NCBI GenBank assembly: GCA_017516885.1
Contig: JAFXAR010000026.1
Coordinates: forward strand, 62,001 to 126,000
Origin: Bacteroidaceae bacterium
Lineage (GTDB): Bacteria > Bacteroidota > Bacteroidia > Bacteroidales > Bacteroidaceae
DNA length: 64,000 nucleotides
Reading direction: 5' to 3'
The notes under the pieces are model-generated. The model worked only from the letters and a program-made list of their open reading frames with translations, was not told where the DNA came from and made no database searches. A program made the position numbers and the translations under genes. Shown one piece after another: positions 1-8,446 of the stretch (position 1 is the stretch's first letter; every line of letters starts with the position of its first letter).

Positions 1-1934
1 CAGGCAAGTATGTACACACTAACAGTGAGCCTCAAACAAGAGGTACTATTACAGCCAACCATGAGACTTTGGTATTTGATGCCGCAGCTGATATATCGAT
101 GAAGTCTCTTGCTGCCTTCCAGCTTGTGGCTGTGGAGGGCGGATATAAGATAAAGAATCTGCACACAGACCTTTATGTGAAATCATTTAAAGCAGATGCC
201 GGTACTACACACATGGGCGCTGAAGCCGATGCTGCCGTAGTAAAGGTTGCTGCTTATGCCGATGGCCAGGTTACACTGCAGATAGGCAATAACAGTCCAA
301 TGCATGCACAGGAAAATTGTGGGGTAATAGTTGAGTATGGCGCTGATGCCGGCAATGCATCGTTGTGGACAATTGATGAGGCTGAAATCAGCGACCTCAA
401 TCACACTGTTACTATTCCTTCTGCGGGTTACACAACATTGTACTTGCCGTTCAATGTGACACTGCCCGAGGGAGTAGAGGCATATACTGTCTATCCTTCA
501 GGAATTATTGGAAAAGGCAATGGCGAATATGGTTATGTAATGACACGGGTTGCTGAAGCCGGTGACAAGCTGGCAAAGGGTACTGCCGTTATAATAAAGG
601 GTACTCCTGATGCAGAATATACATTTGAGGCAACTCTTGACGATACCGATGCTATAACAGTTCCATCATCGGCTCTGCGCGGTACATATATTGAGAAGGC
701 TGTGAATTCCAACGAAACAGCAAAGGCCTATCTGCTGGGTGCTGAAAATGGCGAGGCTGTATTTAACCGTATCAATGCCGATACTAACATTCCTGCAGTC
801 AGCTGCTGGCTTGAGGCCGGTGCCGATGATGAGCAGATTGACAAGTATATTCCAGCTGAAATTACAGACGGTAACGTTTATCGCATTAAGGGCCTGTTGT
901 CAAACGGCAAAGTCCGTACTCTCTACAATAATGGTGCGAATAGCAATATCAAGTGGACTGAGGAGGAGAAAACAGATGCCTCTACACTCTTTATTGTCAA
1001 GGAGGATGAGGAAGAGAGCGGCAAGTACTATCTCATAAGTGCGCTTGCTAACGGAGTTTGGAACAATGAGCGCAAAATTGCCGAAGAGGGTGTTGCATTG
1101 ACTTTTGCAGCTGGTTCTGTGGCTCATGCACGCATGATTGTCGGTAATAACAATCGCCGTTTCGCTGTTCCAGAAACTTCGGGCGAGGTTAACTTCTACA
1201 GCAATTGTACAGCGCCGGCAAATGAATTTGTCACTGAAAGTAACTCTACTGACTTCCTCTTTGAATCTGTTGATGCAAGTGATGCTAAGTACGGCTTGAA
1301 AATGAAGAAGAGCTATGAGTGGTCTACACTCTATCTGCCATACTCTGTTAAAGTGCCTTCGGGTGTTAAGGCATACATTGCAACAGGCGTTCCTGTTGAT
1401 GACGGTAGTGGCCAGAAGGTTCTTATCCTTACAGAGGCCGTGGATATTGTGCCGGCTTATACTGCGGTTATTATTAAGAGAGAAAGCAGTGTTGCTGCTG
1501 AAACATTCAACTTAGTTTATACAACAGAGGCAGCGACAACTGATGTTAGTGGCAATCTCCTTAAGGGCCGTATAACAGAGGGTTATGTTGGCGGTAATGA
1601 CATGGCAAGCAAGAACTTCTATATTCTGTTCCGTGGCGACGAGGGCGAGAGAATGTATTGGATATATAAGGAGTTTAACGCTGACGGTGAGTATGTGGGC
1701 GAAGTTACCGGTACTCATATTAAGTGCGCAGGCAACAAGGCTTATTTGGCACTTGATGCTGTAAATAACGCACCTTCGTTAAGTTTCCGTTTCTCCGGCA
1801 CTACCGAAATTGAGGAGGTGAAAGGTGAATACGGAAATGTGAAAGCTATTTACGACCTCCAGGGCCGCAAGCTCTCTGAGATTACAGAACCGGGCATCTA
1901 CATTATAGATGGCAAAAAGGTTCTTGTAAAGTAA
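1..1934 (+). CDS. Secreted protein with type IX-like C-terminal sorting tail (5' truncated)
   Basis: The reading frame is open from base 3, so the true start lies upstream of the window and at least 644 residues are visible. A lectin-like segment (FQLVAVEGGYKIKN) opens the visible part. A domain then occurs twice, around residues 121-190 and 418-515 counted from the TTG codon at base 69. Each copy begins with a TLYLP motif, continues with a proline-rich GV-AY stretch and contains TAVIIK. The last 30 residues (YDLQGRKL ... GIYIIDGKKVLVK) resemble a type A C-terminal sorting domain of the type IX secretion system, which would place the protein on the cell surface or outside. The protein encoded at 5119-7173 has a closely similar tail. 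Ligand and function are unknown. The sorting assignment is inferred from the tail and from porQ in this window. A strong hairpin terminator follows directly. Confidence 0.75.
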   Translation, partial: GKYVHTNSEPQTRGTITANHETLVFDAAADISMKSLAAFQLVAVEGGYKIKNLHTDLYVKSFKADAGTTHMGAEADAAVVKVAAYADGQVTLQIGNNSPMHAQENCGVIVEYGADAGNASLWTIDEAEISDLNHTVTIPSAGYTTLYLPFNVTLPEGVEAYTVYPSGIIGKGNGEYGYVMTRVAEAGDKLAKGTAVIIKGTPDAEYTFEATLDDTDAITVPSSALRGTYIEKAVNSNETAKAYLLGAENGEAVFNRINADTNIPAVSCWLEAGADDEQIDKYIPAEITDGNVYRIKGLLSNGKVRTLYNNGANSNIKWTEEEKTDASTLFIVKEDEEESGKYYLISALANGVWNNERKIAEEGVALTFAAGSVAHARMIVGNNNRRFAVPETSGEVNFYSNCTAPANEFVTESNSTDFLFESVDASDAKYGLKMKKSYEWSTLYLPYSVKVPSGVKAYIATGVPVDDGSGQKVLILTEAVDIVPAYTAVIIKRESSVAAETFNLVYTTEAATTDVSGNLLKGRITEGYVGGNDMASKNFYILFRGDEGERMYWIYKEFNADGEYVGEVTGTHIKCAGNKAYLALDAVNNAPSLSFRFSGTTEIEEVKGEYGNVKAIYDLQGRKLSEITEPGIYIIDGKKVLVK

Positions 1935-1960
1935 AGAACGGCTGAAACCTGAATAATTCA

Positions 1961-2003
1961 TTCTCCCCGCTTATGCGACGCATAAGCGGGGAGAATGTTT
2001 TTT
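1961..2003 (+). terminator. Rho-independent terminator after the truncated cargo gene
   Basis: A 17-base stem (TTCTCCCCGCTTATGCG with its exact complement) starts 26 bases after the stop codon and is followed by TG and a run of six T. Confidence 0.9.
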
Positions 2004-2050
2004 AGCGTGAATTTGGAATAAATCGTTATATCAAACTCAGTTTCTTATAT

Positions 2051-2058
2051 TAAATTTG
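2051..2058 (+). promoter_or_regulatory. Bacteroidota -7 box (TAAATTTG)
   Basis: TAAATTTG fits the TAnnTTTG consensus. No clear TTTG is seen at the -33 position. Transcription would start near 2064, downstream of the ATG at 2060, which favours the in-frame ATG at 2090 for the next gene. Confidence 0.5.
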
Positions 2059-2089
2059 CATGCTGATACTATTTCCAAGCATATCCGTC

Positions 2090-2767
2090 ATGAACAATAT
2101 TCTGCTTGTTGCAATGCTGCCGCTTGTGCAGGGCAGCTACGTTACCGAATTTAAGGAGGGCAGTGCCGCTGCTGTTGATTTTTACAGGGAGTGGCATGCC
2201 CTTATAAGCAAGGCGTTCGGCGGAGCTAAGGAGAGCGACCTTGTGCTTGCCTATTCAATTGTTGCGCCCGAAGTGAGCCAGTACGATGCCTTTAAGGATT
2301 TCCTTGAGATAGGAATAATGAAGAAAAGGTATGTTGCCGACGGCAGCTGCGACTATAGCATAGGCTATTTTCAAATGAAACCGAGTTTTGTGGAGAGCCT
2401 TGAGAATGAGGTGTTCAAGAGCGCTTCGCTTAAAAAGAAGTATGGCAAGATGCTGGCATACTCGCGCGGCAAGAGCAAGCGCACGGTGCGCAAGGAAAGG
2501 CTTGACAGGCTCAGCGAAACGGAGTGGCAGATTCGCTATCTTGCCATTTATGTGGATGTGGCAAAGCAGCGTACTGCAAAATGGGGACTGAAGAGCAGTG
2601 AGGAGAAACTGCGCTATTGGGCTTCAATGTATAATGCGGGCTTTTATTTGAGCAAGGCGCGTGTAAAGCAGCGCCAGACGGTAAGGCAGTTTCCGCGCTC
2701 CACAACAAAGTATAACTATTCGGCAGTGGCGGTGGAGTTGTATAGGAGGCTGTTAAAGCGTAAATAA
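2090..2767 (+). CDS. Secreted lysozyme-fold (lytic transglycosylase-like) protein
   Basis: A 225-residue protein with a short hydrophobic leader (MNNILLVAMLPLVQG). An in-frame ATG at 2060 exists but probably precedes the transcription start. Several features recall lytic transglycosylases: an acidic residue in IVAPEVSQYD placed like the catalytic Glu, then SIGYFQMKPSF, resembling the GLxQ(L)MPxT motif, then MYNAGF, resembling the YNAG motif, and a Tyr-rich C-terminus (KYNYSAVAVELYRR). The middle and C-terminus are very basic (KSKRTVRKERLDR). If active it would cleave glycan strands of peptidoglycan in the periplasm or outside. The assignment rests on motif resemblance only, and a non-catalytic lysozyme-like domain is possible. 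It stands alone between two terminators. Confidence 0.55.
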   Translation: MNNILLVAMLPLVQGSYVTEFKEGSAAAVDFYREWHALISKAFGGAKESDLVLAYSIVAPEVSQYDAFKDFLEIGIMKKRYVADGSCDYSIGYFQMKPSFVESLENEVFKSASLKKKYGKMLAYSRGKSKRTVRKERLDRLSETEWQIRYLAIYVDVAKQRTAKWGLKSSEEKLRYWASMYNAGFYLSKARVKQRQTVRQFPRSTTKYNYSAVAVELYRRLLKRK

Positions 2768-2808
2768 GAGAATCAGGGTGGCAGCTGCCACCCTGATTCT
2801 CTTATTTA
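2761..2808. terminator. Bidirectional terminator, perfect 48-base palindrome
   Basis: The 24-base arm starting TAAATAAGAGAATCAGG is followed without spacer by its exact reverse complement. The palindrome contains the TAA of the lysozyme-like gene (2765-2767) and the TAA of the convergent DUF349 gene (2806-2808). A/T-rich ends provide the T tract in both directions. Confidence 0.85.
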
Positions 2809-4677
2809 TGCTTTCTCTATTTCATCTTCAACAAGGCGAATCTTCTGCATTAGCATTTCTGCATCCTGCTTCAGCTTTTCTACCTTCTGTCGCATTACGT
2901 CAACAAGGCTTGCGCCCTTCTTGTTCGATACACTCAGGAAACCTAAATTGTTTTCGTATGTGGCAATTTCGTTCTTCAGTGTCTCGTACTGGCGAATGAG
3001 GTGGTCGCGCTCCCTCTGAAGGTTGCTGCCGCCCTTGCTGATGTTGTTGCGGAAGTTGGCAAGACGGCGCTCGTTGGCGTTGACGTGCAGCTTGTCGTAG
3101 ATTGCATTTATTGCCTGCTTGTACTCCTTGTAAATCTTGTCCTTCTCCTTGAAGGGAACAAAGCCTATGGAGTTCCATTTTTCGGTAAGTTCGGCAACCA
3201 TTTTTGTCTGCTCGTCGCCCGGCAGTTCAGGGTCAATGGCCTTGATTGCCTCAATAACCTCTTTCTTGAGCTTGAGGTTCTCATGCTCTACAGAGCGCTG
3301 TGACGATGTTGCGGCATTGCGGCGCTCGAAGAATGTGTCGCATGCTGCAACAAAACGCTTCCAAAGGGCTTCGGAGTGCTTCTGTGGCACTGGGCCAATC
3401 TCTTTCCACTCCTTCTGTATCTTGGTTAGTTTGTCGGCTGTTGCCTTCCAGTCTTCGCTGTCTTTCAGCTGCTCGGCAAGCTCGCAGAGACCCTTCTTGC
3501 GCTCAAGGTTCACTGCAAGCGCATTTTTTGCTTCCTTGAAGAACTCGCTCTTGCGGCGGAAGAATTCATCGCATGCTGCGCGGAAACGCTCAAACACCTT
3601 CATGTTCATCTTCTGTGGAGCAAAGCCAATCTCCTTCCACTTTGCCTGAAGGTCAAGAATATGCTGTGTGGCGTTGTTCCATGCCTGGTATGAGGCAAGT
3701 GAGGCGAAGTCTGTGTTTTCAATCTCTTCGCAAATGGCGCTCTTCTTGTCAAGATTCTCCTTCTCCTGCTCTTTCTTTGATTCAAAGTGCTCCTGATGCT
3801 TGCGGTTGATGTTTGTTGACGCTGTCTTGAAGCGTGTCCAAATCTCCTCGCGCAGTTCGGGTGCGACAGGGCCTGTCTCGCGGAACTCGTTGTGCAGCTG
3901 CTGCAGCATGCGGAATGCTGTGATTACATCCTGCTCGCTGTCAAGTGATTCTGCGGCCTCGCATATTCTGGTCTTTATTTCAAGGTTTTTCTTGAAGTCG
4001 TATTCGCGGAATTCGTGGTTTATCTTAAGCACATCGTAGAACTGCTCCACAAGCAGCTGGTACTGTTTCCACAATGCTGTGACATTCTCCTGGGGAATGT
4101 TCCTTATCTCTTTCCATTGTGACTGAAGCGCCTTGAACTCGTTTACCTCGGGAGTGCCCTGGGCTGCCTTCTCCACAAGTTCCTGCAACTGTGCAAGGAG
4201 TGCCTCTTTCTTTGCAAGGTTGTTCTTCTTCTCCTCTTCCTGTGCGGCAATCCAGGCGTTGCGCTTCTCCTTGATGAGGCTCATGCTCTCCTTGAACGGT
4301 GCTTCAAGCTCATCTTCCTGGGGTATAAAGAGAGCTTCTTCGCCTCCCTGCTCCACAAATTCCTTGTGGGCAGCCTCTATCTCGGCTGTGCGCATGCGGT
4401 AGAACTGTACCTTGAGTGCCTCAATCTCGGTTCTGTTGTTGAGGGCGTCCTCGCTGTCTGCAATGGTCTTCAGGCGCTCGATTATCTCCTGGCGGGTTGC
4501 CGGTCTTGGGCAGTTGTTGTCACTCTCCCCGTCATTTGCAGCGGGGACTTCATTCTCAGTCTCCTCAACAGGCAGTTCGTGGCTCAACTCGTTCGCATTG
4601 GCATTGTCAGCCTGTTCAAGGGGGGTCGCGATGTTCAGTTCCTCGAACTGAGCATCCGGTTTTAAAGTTTCACTCAT
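2806..4677 (-). CDS. DUF349 repeat protein
   Basis: A 623-residue protein, probably cytoplasmic since no signal peptide is seen. An acidic, low-complexity N-terminus (residues 1-60) leads into five tandem DUF349 repeats of about 78 residues. Each carries the signature KWKEIG-x-PQ followed by a helical WxRFxAACDxFFxR segment, with signatures near residues 187, 265, 346, 423 and 500. The rest is predicted helical or coiled coil (KVEKLKQDAEMLMQKIR near the C-terminus). DUF349 proteins are widespread in Bacteroidota and their biochemical role is not established, so none is proposed. The gene is monocistronic, converges on the lysozyme-like gene through a shared palindromic terminator, and has a -7-like box at 4735-4742. 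Confidence 0.9.
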   Translation of the reverse strand: MSETLKPDAQFEELNIATPLEQADNANANELSHELPVEETENEVPAANDGESDNNCPRPATRQEIIERLKTIADSEDALNNRTEIEALKVQFYRMRTAEIEAAHKEFVEQGGEEALFIPQEDELEAPFKESMSLIKEKRNAWIAAQEEEKKNNLAKKEALLAQLQELVEKAAQGTPEVNEFKALQSQWKEIRNIPQENVTALWKQYQLLVEQFYDVLKINHEFREYDFKKNLEIKTRICEAAESLDSEQDVITAFRMLQQLHNEFRETGPVAPELREEIWTRFKTASTNINRKHQEHFESKKEQEKENLDKKSAICEEIENTDFASLASYQAWNNATQHILDLQAKWKEIGFAPQKMNMKVFERFRAACDEFFRRKSEFFKEAKNALAVNLERKKGLCELAEQLKDSEDWKATADKLTKIQKEWKEIGPVPQKHSEALWKRFVAACDTFFERRNAATSSQRSVEHENLKLKKEVIEAIKAIDPELPGDEQTKMVAELTEKWNSIGFVPFKEKDKIYKEYKQAINAIYDKLHVNANERRLANFRNNISKGGSNLQRERDHLIRQYETLKNEIATYENNLGFLSVSNKKGASLVDVMRQKVEKLKQDAEMLMQKIRLVEDEIEKA

Positions 4678-4734
4678 CTTTTCTAAAAGTTATCGTGCAT
4701 CTGCTATAGGCCGATGCAACGGTACATTATTCTG

Positions 4735-4742
4735 CGAATATA
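4735..4742 (-). promoter_or_regulatory. Possible -7 box for the DUF349 gene
   Basis: On the minus strand TATATTCG differs from TAnnTTTG by one base. It lies 58 bases upstream of the ATG and no TTTG is seen at -33. The leader includes a small GCATC/GATGC stem at about 4698-4718. Confidence 0.35.
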
Positions 4743-4884
4743 AAAATAAATTTCGGATTATGCATGTTGGAATGCGCAATTTTTTCTTTTGTGCCGCGGG
4801 TTGTTCATTTTTGCTCATTTTTGGGCTCAGTAGCAAAAAGGTGTGGGTTAGCAAAATATTTGCGGTTGTAATAAAAAAACAGAC

Positions 4885-4998
4885 CCCTCGTCGCTTCGCT
4901 CTGTCGTGATGAACAAAGCAAGGGCTGCATCGCTTTAGTTGATGCAGCCCTTATTTTTGAGGTTTTGAGTTCCCTCGTCGCTACGCTCTGCCGGGATG
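4885..4998. repeat. Pair of 27-base direct repeats flanking a hairpin
   Basis: CCCTCGTCGCTTCGCTCTG at 4885 and CCCTCGTCGCTACGCTCTG at 4972, each extending eight further bases, differ at three of 27 positions. The copies are 87 bases apart and bracket the hairpin at 4919-4957. Confidence 0.6.
4919..4957 (+). terminator. Hairpin with T tract, terminator-like
   Basis: A 12-base stem (AAGGGCTGCATC / GATGCAGCCCTT) with a 9-base loop is followed on the plus strand by ATTTTT. No plus-strand gene ends here. The minus-strand gene at 5119-7173 ends upstream and may use the same stem, although its T tract on that strand is poor. Confidence 0.5.
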
Positions 4999-5118
4999 GC
5001 AGATTTCCAATAAGTTACTTGTTCCATTGGCTCACCTTTTTTTCTGCGACCCACGCGGCACAAACTTCGTCTGTGCTTCGCGTGACTAATCGCTAAAAGG
5101 TTCGCCGATGCCAAAAAG

Positions 5119-7173
5119 TTACTTTACAAGCACCTTTTTGGCATTTATAATGTAGATGCCGGGCTTGAGCGCGCCAAGGCCTGTTGCCTCTTTGGTCTCA
5201 AGAATCTTTACGCCGGTTGTGCTGTATACGGTCCAGCTGTTGCTGTCGCCGGCAATGATGTCCTCAATGGCTGTGTCGTTCTTTACGGTGTACTTCAGTG
5301 TAACGCCGGCAATATCCTTGCCGTTTGCGTCTCTGAAGTAGCCTGTGGGAACTTCAAGGATATATGTTCCGTTGGCTGTTATTGGCTCTGTAACCTTAAG
5401 CGCAGCCTCCATCATGCCAACGTGGCCTGAACCGTCCTCTTTCATAGTTGTATATTCTACAGCAATGAGCTCGTCGCTGCCTTCGGCATGAAGGCGTGGC
5501 TGCAGTGCCTCGTCCTCGCTTTCGGTAGGGTAGTATGAGAATGTGAAGAGGACGTATGACAGCTGTTCAACGGTTGAACCGTCGGCAGGGGTTATCTTTT
5601 TGATGGTTGCTGCGGGAGCGTTACCCACGAGATTGTATTTCACAAGTGTGCGCATGCCATATTTTGCCGGCACGGGGATTGCCATGTTCATGCCCTCTGG
5701 ATTGAGCATTATATCTCCGGCTGCAATGTTTACGTTCAGTTCCATGTTGTTGAACGATGTAATGGGCGAAGCAGCAGTGAAGGTGAGGGTGTTGCTGTCT
5801 GTCTGAGAAACCTCAAATGCTGTGGATATGCCCTGTATGCTGATTTTGAGGTCGCTTGTGGCTGCAATACCCTCTTCGCAGGTTACACTGAGTGACTTGA
5901 GTTCGCTGAATGTGCTGCCCTTGGCGGGTGTAACTGTGAATGTGGGGTATTCGCGCTGCATGTAGAGCTTAGGAAGCACATGCTCCTCTGTAATCATTTC
6001 GGCAGGGTAGCATCCGTATGTCTCATATTTGGTTGAGTAGTGGATTGTGTATCCGTCGCATGAAATTGCTGCATTGCCTTCGCTGTCTGTTGAAACGCTC
6101 CAAACTGCGCCCTCAGCAGGCTTTTCGGCAGCGTAGTTGAAGCTGTTGTGTGTGCCGGTGCGGTAAACATAGCGTCCGAGCTCGTCCTGGATTGTGTATC
6201 CGCCGTCAACTGCAGTGAATGTGAATCCGGCGCACTCTACGGTTTCAATGTAGTTGCCGTTTGCGCTGCGGGCTGCAATGGTGGGCAGATAACCGTATGC
6301 CTTCTCACCATAGAAATATGTTGCTGCGCTGTCGGCTGCAACTATGGCGTATTTGCGGCCCGACTTTATGTCGCTGGCGGGAATGTAGGGCATTGTGCGG
6401 GATACAATGTAGGTTTGCTCTGCAACTGCACTCTTGAATACGGCATCGCCGTCGGTCTTTACTGCAATTACCTTGATTGTTGTGGTTTCTGTAAGGTTGA
6501 AGTACATTACATAGTATTTGCTGCACTTTGTTGTGCCGGTTTCGTTTACATAGTCCTCGTAGCTTGGCTCTGTGCCGTCGAGTGTGTAGTAGAGGACTGT
6601 GCTCTGGTCGGCCGATTCTGCTGTTACCTGAACTTTGTCGGCGTACACGGCAACCGGTGTCTTGAACTCAGGCTTGGCTACTGTTACCATGCCTGCTGCA
6701 GGGGTGTATTCAATTGTGATGCTGCTTATGTAATATGCTTTTACAGTTGCTTCCCAGCTTATTGAAATTTCGCCCGATGCATCGCTGCAATTGAATGTAT
6801 AGGCTGTGTTGCCGGTTACAAGTTCGTATGTGTCCGATGTCTTGTCGCCCACTTTTATTGTGAGTTTTGCATCGCCGCCTGAAGCCGTGCTGCTGTTTAC
6901 TGTAATGCTCTTGATTGTGCATTCTGCAAGTGCGGATGTAGAGAGGGTATATGAGGGGCACACTTCAGCCGCTTTGCCAATCTGAATGCCTTTGCCATTA
7001 TTGTTCCAGCCTATGTAGCCGGTTGCTGTTGCGTTCCACTCAATGTCGCTGAGTGTTACTGTACCGCCTTCGGTGGCAAGGTCGCCGCTCTTGAATGTGT
7101 GAGTGTAGGTCTCTGCACTCACGTTTGCTGCCATAAGAACAAGGCAGAAAAGTGAAAGTAAAAATTTCTTCAT
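5119..7173 (-). CDS. Secreted protein with chitobiase-type domain and type IX-like C-terminal tail
   Basis: A 684-residue exported protein. Start chosen at 7173 because the signal peptide (MKKFLLSLFCLVLMAANVSA) begins there. An in-frame ATG seven codons upstream would add only a non-typical extension. Residues about 22-160 look like a beta-sandwich. About 163-250 resemble the chitobiase/beta-hexosaminidase C-terminal domain (YYTLDGTEPSYEDY is its typical motif). Further beta-rich modules follow, including an Ig-like domain with TPADGSTVEQLSYV. The C-terminal tail (TVYSTTGVKIL ... GIYIINAKKVLVK) matches that of the truncated protein at the window start and resembles a type IX sorting signal. 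No catalytic motif is seen, so a binding or adhesive surface role is inferred only from architecture. It lies downstream of the SusCD operon on the same strand, 127 bases from its last gene. Confidence 0.8.
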   Translation of the reverse strand: MKKFLLSLFCLVLMAANVSAETYTHTFKSGDLATEGGTVTLSDIEWNATATGYIGWNNNGKGIQIGKAAEVCPSYTLSTSALAECTIKSITVNSSTASGGDAKLTIKVGDKTSDTYELVTGNTAYTFNCSDASGEISISWEATVKAYYISSITIEYTPAAGMVTVAKPEFKTPVAVYADKVQVTAESADQSTVLYYTLDGTEPSYEDYVNETGTTKCSKYYVMYFNLTETTTIKVIAVKTDGDAVFKSAVAEQTYIVSRTMPYIPASDIKSGRKYAIVAADSAATYFYGEKAYGYLPTIAARSANGNYIETVECAGFTFTAVDGGYTIQDELGRYVYRTGTHNSFNYAAEKPAEGAVWSVSTDSEGNAAISCDGYTIHYSTKYETYGCYPAEMITEEHVLPKLYMQREYPTFTVTPAKGSTFSELKSLSVTCEEGIAATSDLKISIQGISTAFEVSQTDSNTLTFTAASPITSFNNMELNVNIAAGDIMLNPEGMNMAIPVPAKYGMRTLVKYNLVGNAPAATIKKITPADGSTVEQLSYVLFTFSYYPTESEDEALQPRLHAEGSDELIAVEYTTMKEDGSGHVGMMEAALKVTEPITANGTYILEVPTGYFRDANGKDIAGVTLKYTVKNDTAIEDIIAGDSNSWTVYSTTGVKILETKEATGLGALKPGIYIINAKKVLVK

Positions 7174-7300
7174 TTCTATTATATTAAGGTTCAATGTACA
7201 AAATTAGTGATTTTGTCCGAATTGTGAAATATTCGGATTCGCATTAACTTTGATGATGCTTGAAATTAACACTTTCAGGAATGGCGCATGCCGCTGTGCT

Positions 7301-8440
7301 TTATTTCAAAAGCTTGGCAATGATTTCTTCAAGCCCGCCGCCTGCCGGTGGGGCGTATGCGCTAACTATGTTGCCGCTTTTGTCAATTACAATGCAGCGC
7401 GGTATGCCTGAAATTTTATAGGCGGTTTCAAAAGGAGATTCTGCCGGGCAGCCGGTAAGAAGGTTGACGGTGCTGCCAAGATTCTTCTTTTCAATGAGTG
7501 CAAGCACGGCGTTCTTCTTGTCGCTGCGGTCTATTGATACTGTAAGGAATACAATTTCGTCGCTTCCGCGGTATTTGCTGCTGAGCTCGGAATAGGCCTT
7601 GAAGCCTTTAAGGCAGCTGCTGCACCATGTTGCCCATACGTCAATGACTATGACTTTGCCTTTGTAGTCGGAAAGGCGGCACTCCTTGCCGTTGGTGTGC
7701 AAAAAACGTGCGTCGGCAGCCTTGCTCCCCGGCATCAGGTGCTTGTACTCGTCAAAAAGAGCTATTATTTCGCTCTTGAGCTTGCTGCCGGCCACATTCT
7801 GTTCAATGAGCGGCCTTATTGCATAGAACTCTTCGCAGCATCCGCTGTTGCGGAATGGGAACTTGAGCTTTTTCATGTATGCTATGTGGAGGGCGCTGTT
7901 CTTGCACGAGAATACCTCTTTCATCTTGGCATAGTCGTTGCCGTTCATGCTTCTTGGTGGGTAGAATACTGTAATTGTTATGCCGTCGCGGGATTCATCG
8001 AAGCTGCTTCCTTGCTTCATTGCCTTTAGGGTGAAATAGTGGTCGGCAAAGCGCGCTGTGTCGCGCTCAATCATGAATGCCTCAACATGCTTGTCGTCAA
8101 GGGAAATGTCCTCAATATGCTTGGACAGTTCGTGTATGTCGGCGTTCTTTCCCCTGCATTTGAACATGTACTCTCCGCTGCTCCAGATGTAGTTGCACAG
8201 GTTCTTTGTGTGCAGGGAGGGGCAGCCGTTGCCTATTCTTTGCCTCACCGCCAAATATGTTTCAATGATTTCTCCGGCACTGGCATGCTCTTTTTGCCAT
8301 GCTGTGTCGACAACGGCAGGCGGGCACTCCTGTTGCTGCTCCTGTTTTGGGTCTGTTTTGTTTGCGCCGGCATGATTGCTGCAGGAGAGCGAAGTGAATA
8401 TTACAGCCGCAATGGCAAAAAATGTAATCCTTAAACGCAT
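7301..8440 (-). CDS. TlpA/ResA-type thioredoxin-fold lipoprotein
   Basis: A 379-residue lipoprotein (lipobox TSLSC, Cys20). The N-terminal 230 residues have no recognised family and contain several Cys (NSGCCEEF). The C-terminal 140 residues are a thioredoxin fold of the TlpA/AhpC-TSA type: GKVIVIDVWATWCSSC, with redox Cys273 and Cys276, and the cis-Pro segment KISGIPRCIVID. Such proteins reduce or exchange disulfides in the periplasm. It is the fourth gene of the SusC-SusD operon, six bases from the previous gene. Redox-active lipoproteins are frequent partners of SusCD systems, but the substrate here is unknown. Confidence 0.85.
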   Translation of the reverse strand: MRLRITFFAIAAVIFTSLSCSNHAGANKTDPKQEQQQECPPAVVDTAWQKEHASAGEIIETYLAVRQRIGNGCPSLHTKNLCNYIWSSGEYMFKCRGKNADIHELSKHIEDISLDDKHVEAFMIERDTARFADHYFTLKAMKQGSSFDESRDGITITVFYPPRSMNGNDYAKMKEVFSCKNSALHIAYMKKLKFPFRNSGCCEEFYAIRPLIEQNVAGSKLKSEIIALFDEYKHLMPGSKAADARFLHTNGKECRLSDYKGKVIVIDVWATWCSSCLKGFKAYSELSSKYRGSDEIVFLTVSIDRSDKKNAVLALIEKKNLGSTVNLLTGCPAESPFETAYKISGIPRCIVIDKSGNIVSAYAPPAGGGLEEIIAKLLK

Positions 8441-8446
8441 GGCCGG

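Larger units (their letters stand above)
4678..5118. other. 441-base intergenic region with hairpin and short direct repeat
   Basis: No credible coding sequence is visible between the two minus-strand genes. The region holds the DUF349 promoter-like box, a 27-base direct repeat (4885-4911 and 4972-4998, 24 of 27 identical, beginning CCCTCGTCGCT), the hairpin at 4919-4957, and a GC-rich imperfect inverted repeat near 5050-5085 (CACGCGGCACA ... TGTGCTTCGCGTG). Confidence 0.6.

Noticed and set aside
6148..6765. 205-codon plus-strand frame rich in Cys and Val
   Set aside because: It is antisense to the secreted protein at 5119-7173, which has a signal peptide, domains and a sorting tail. The composition is that of a codon shadow.
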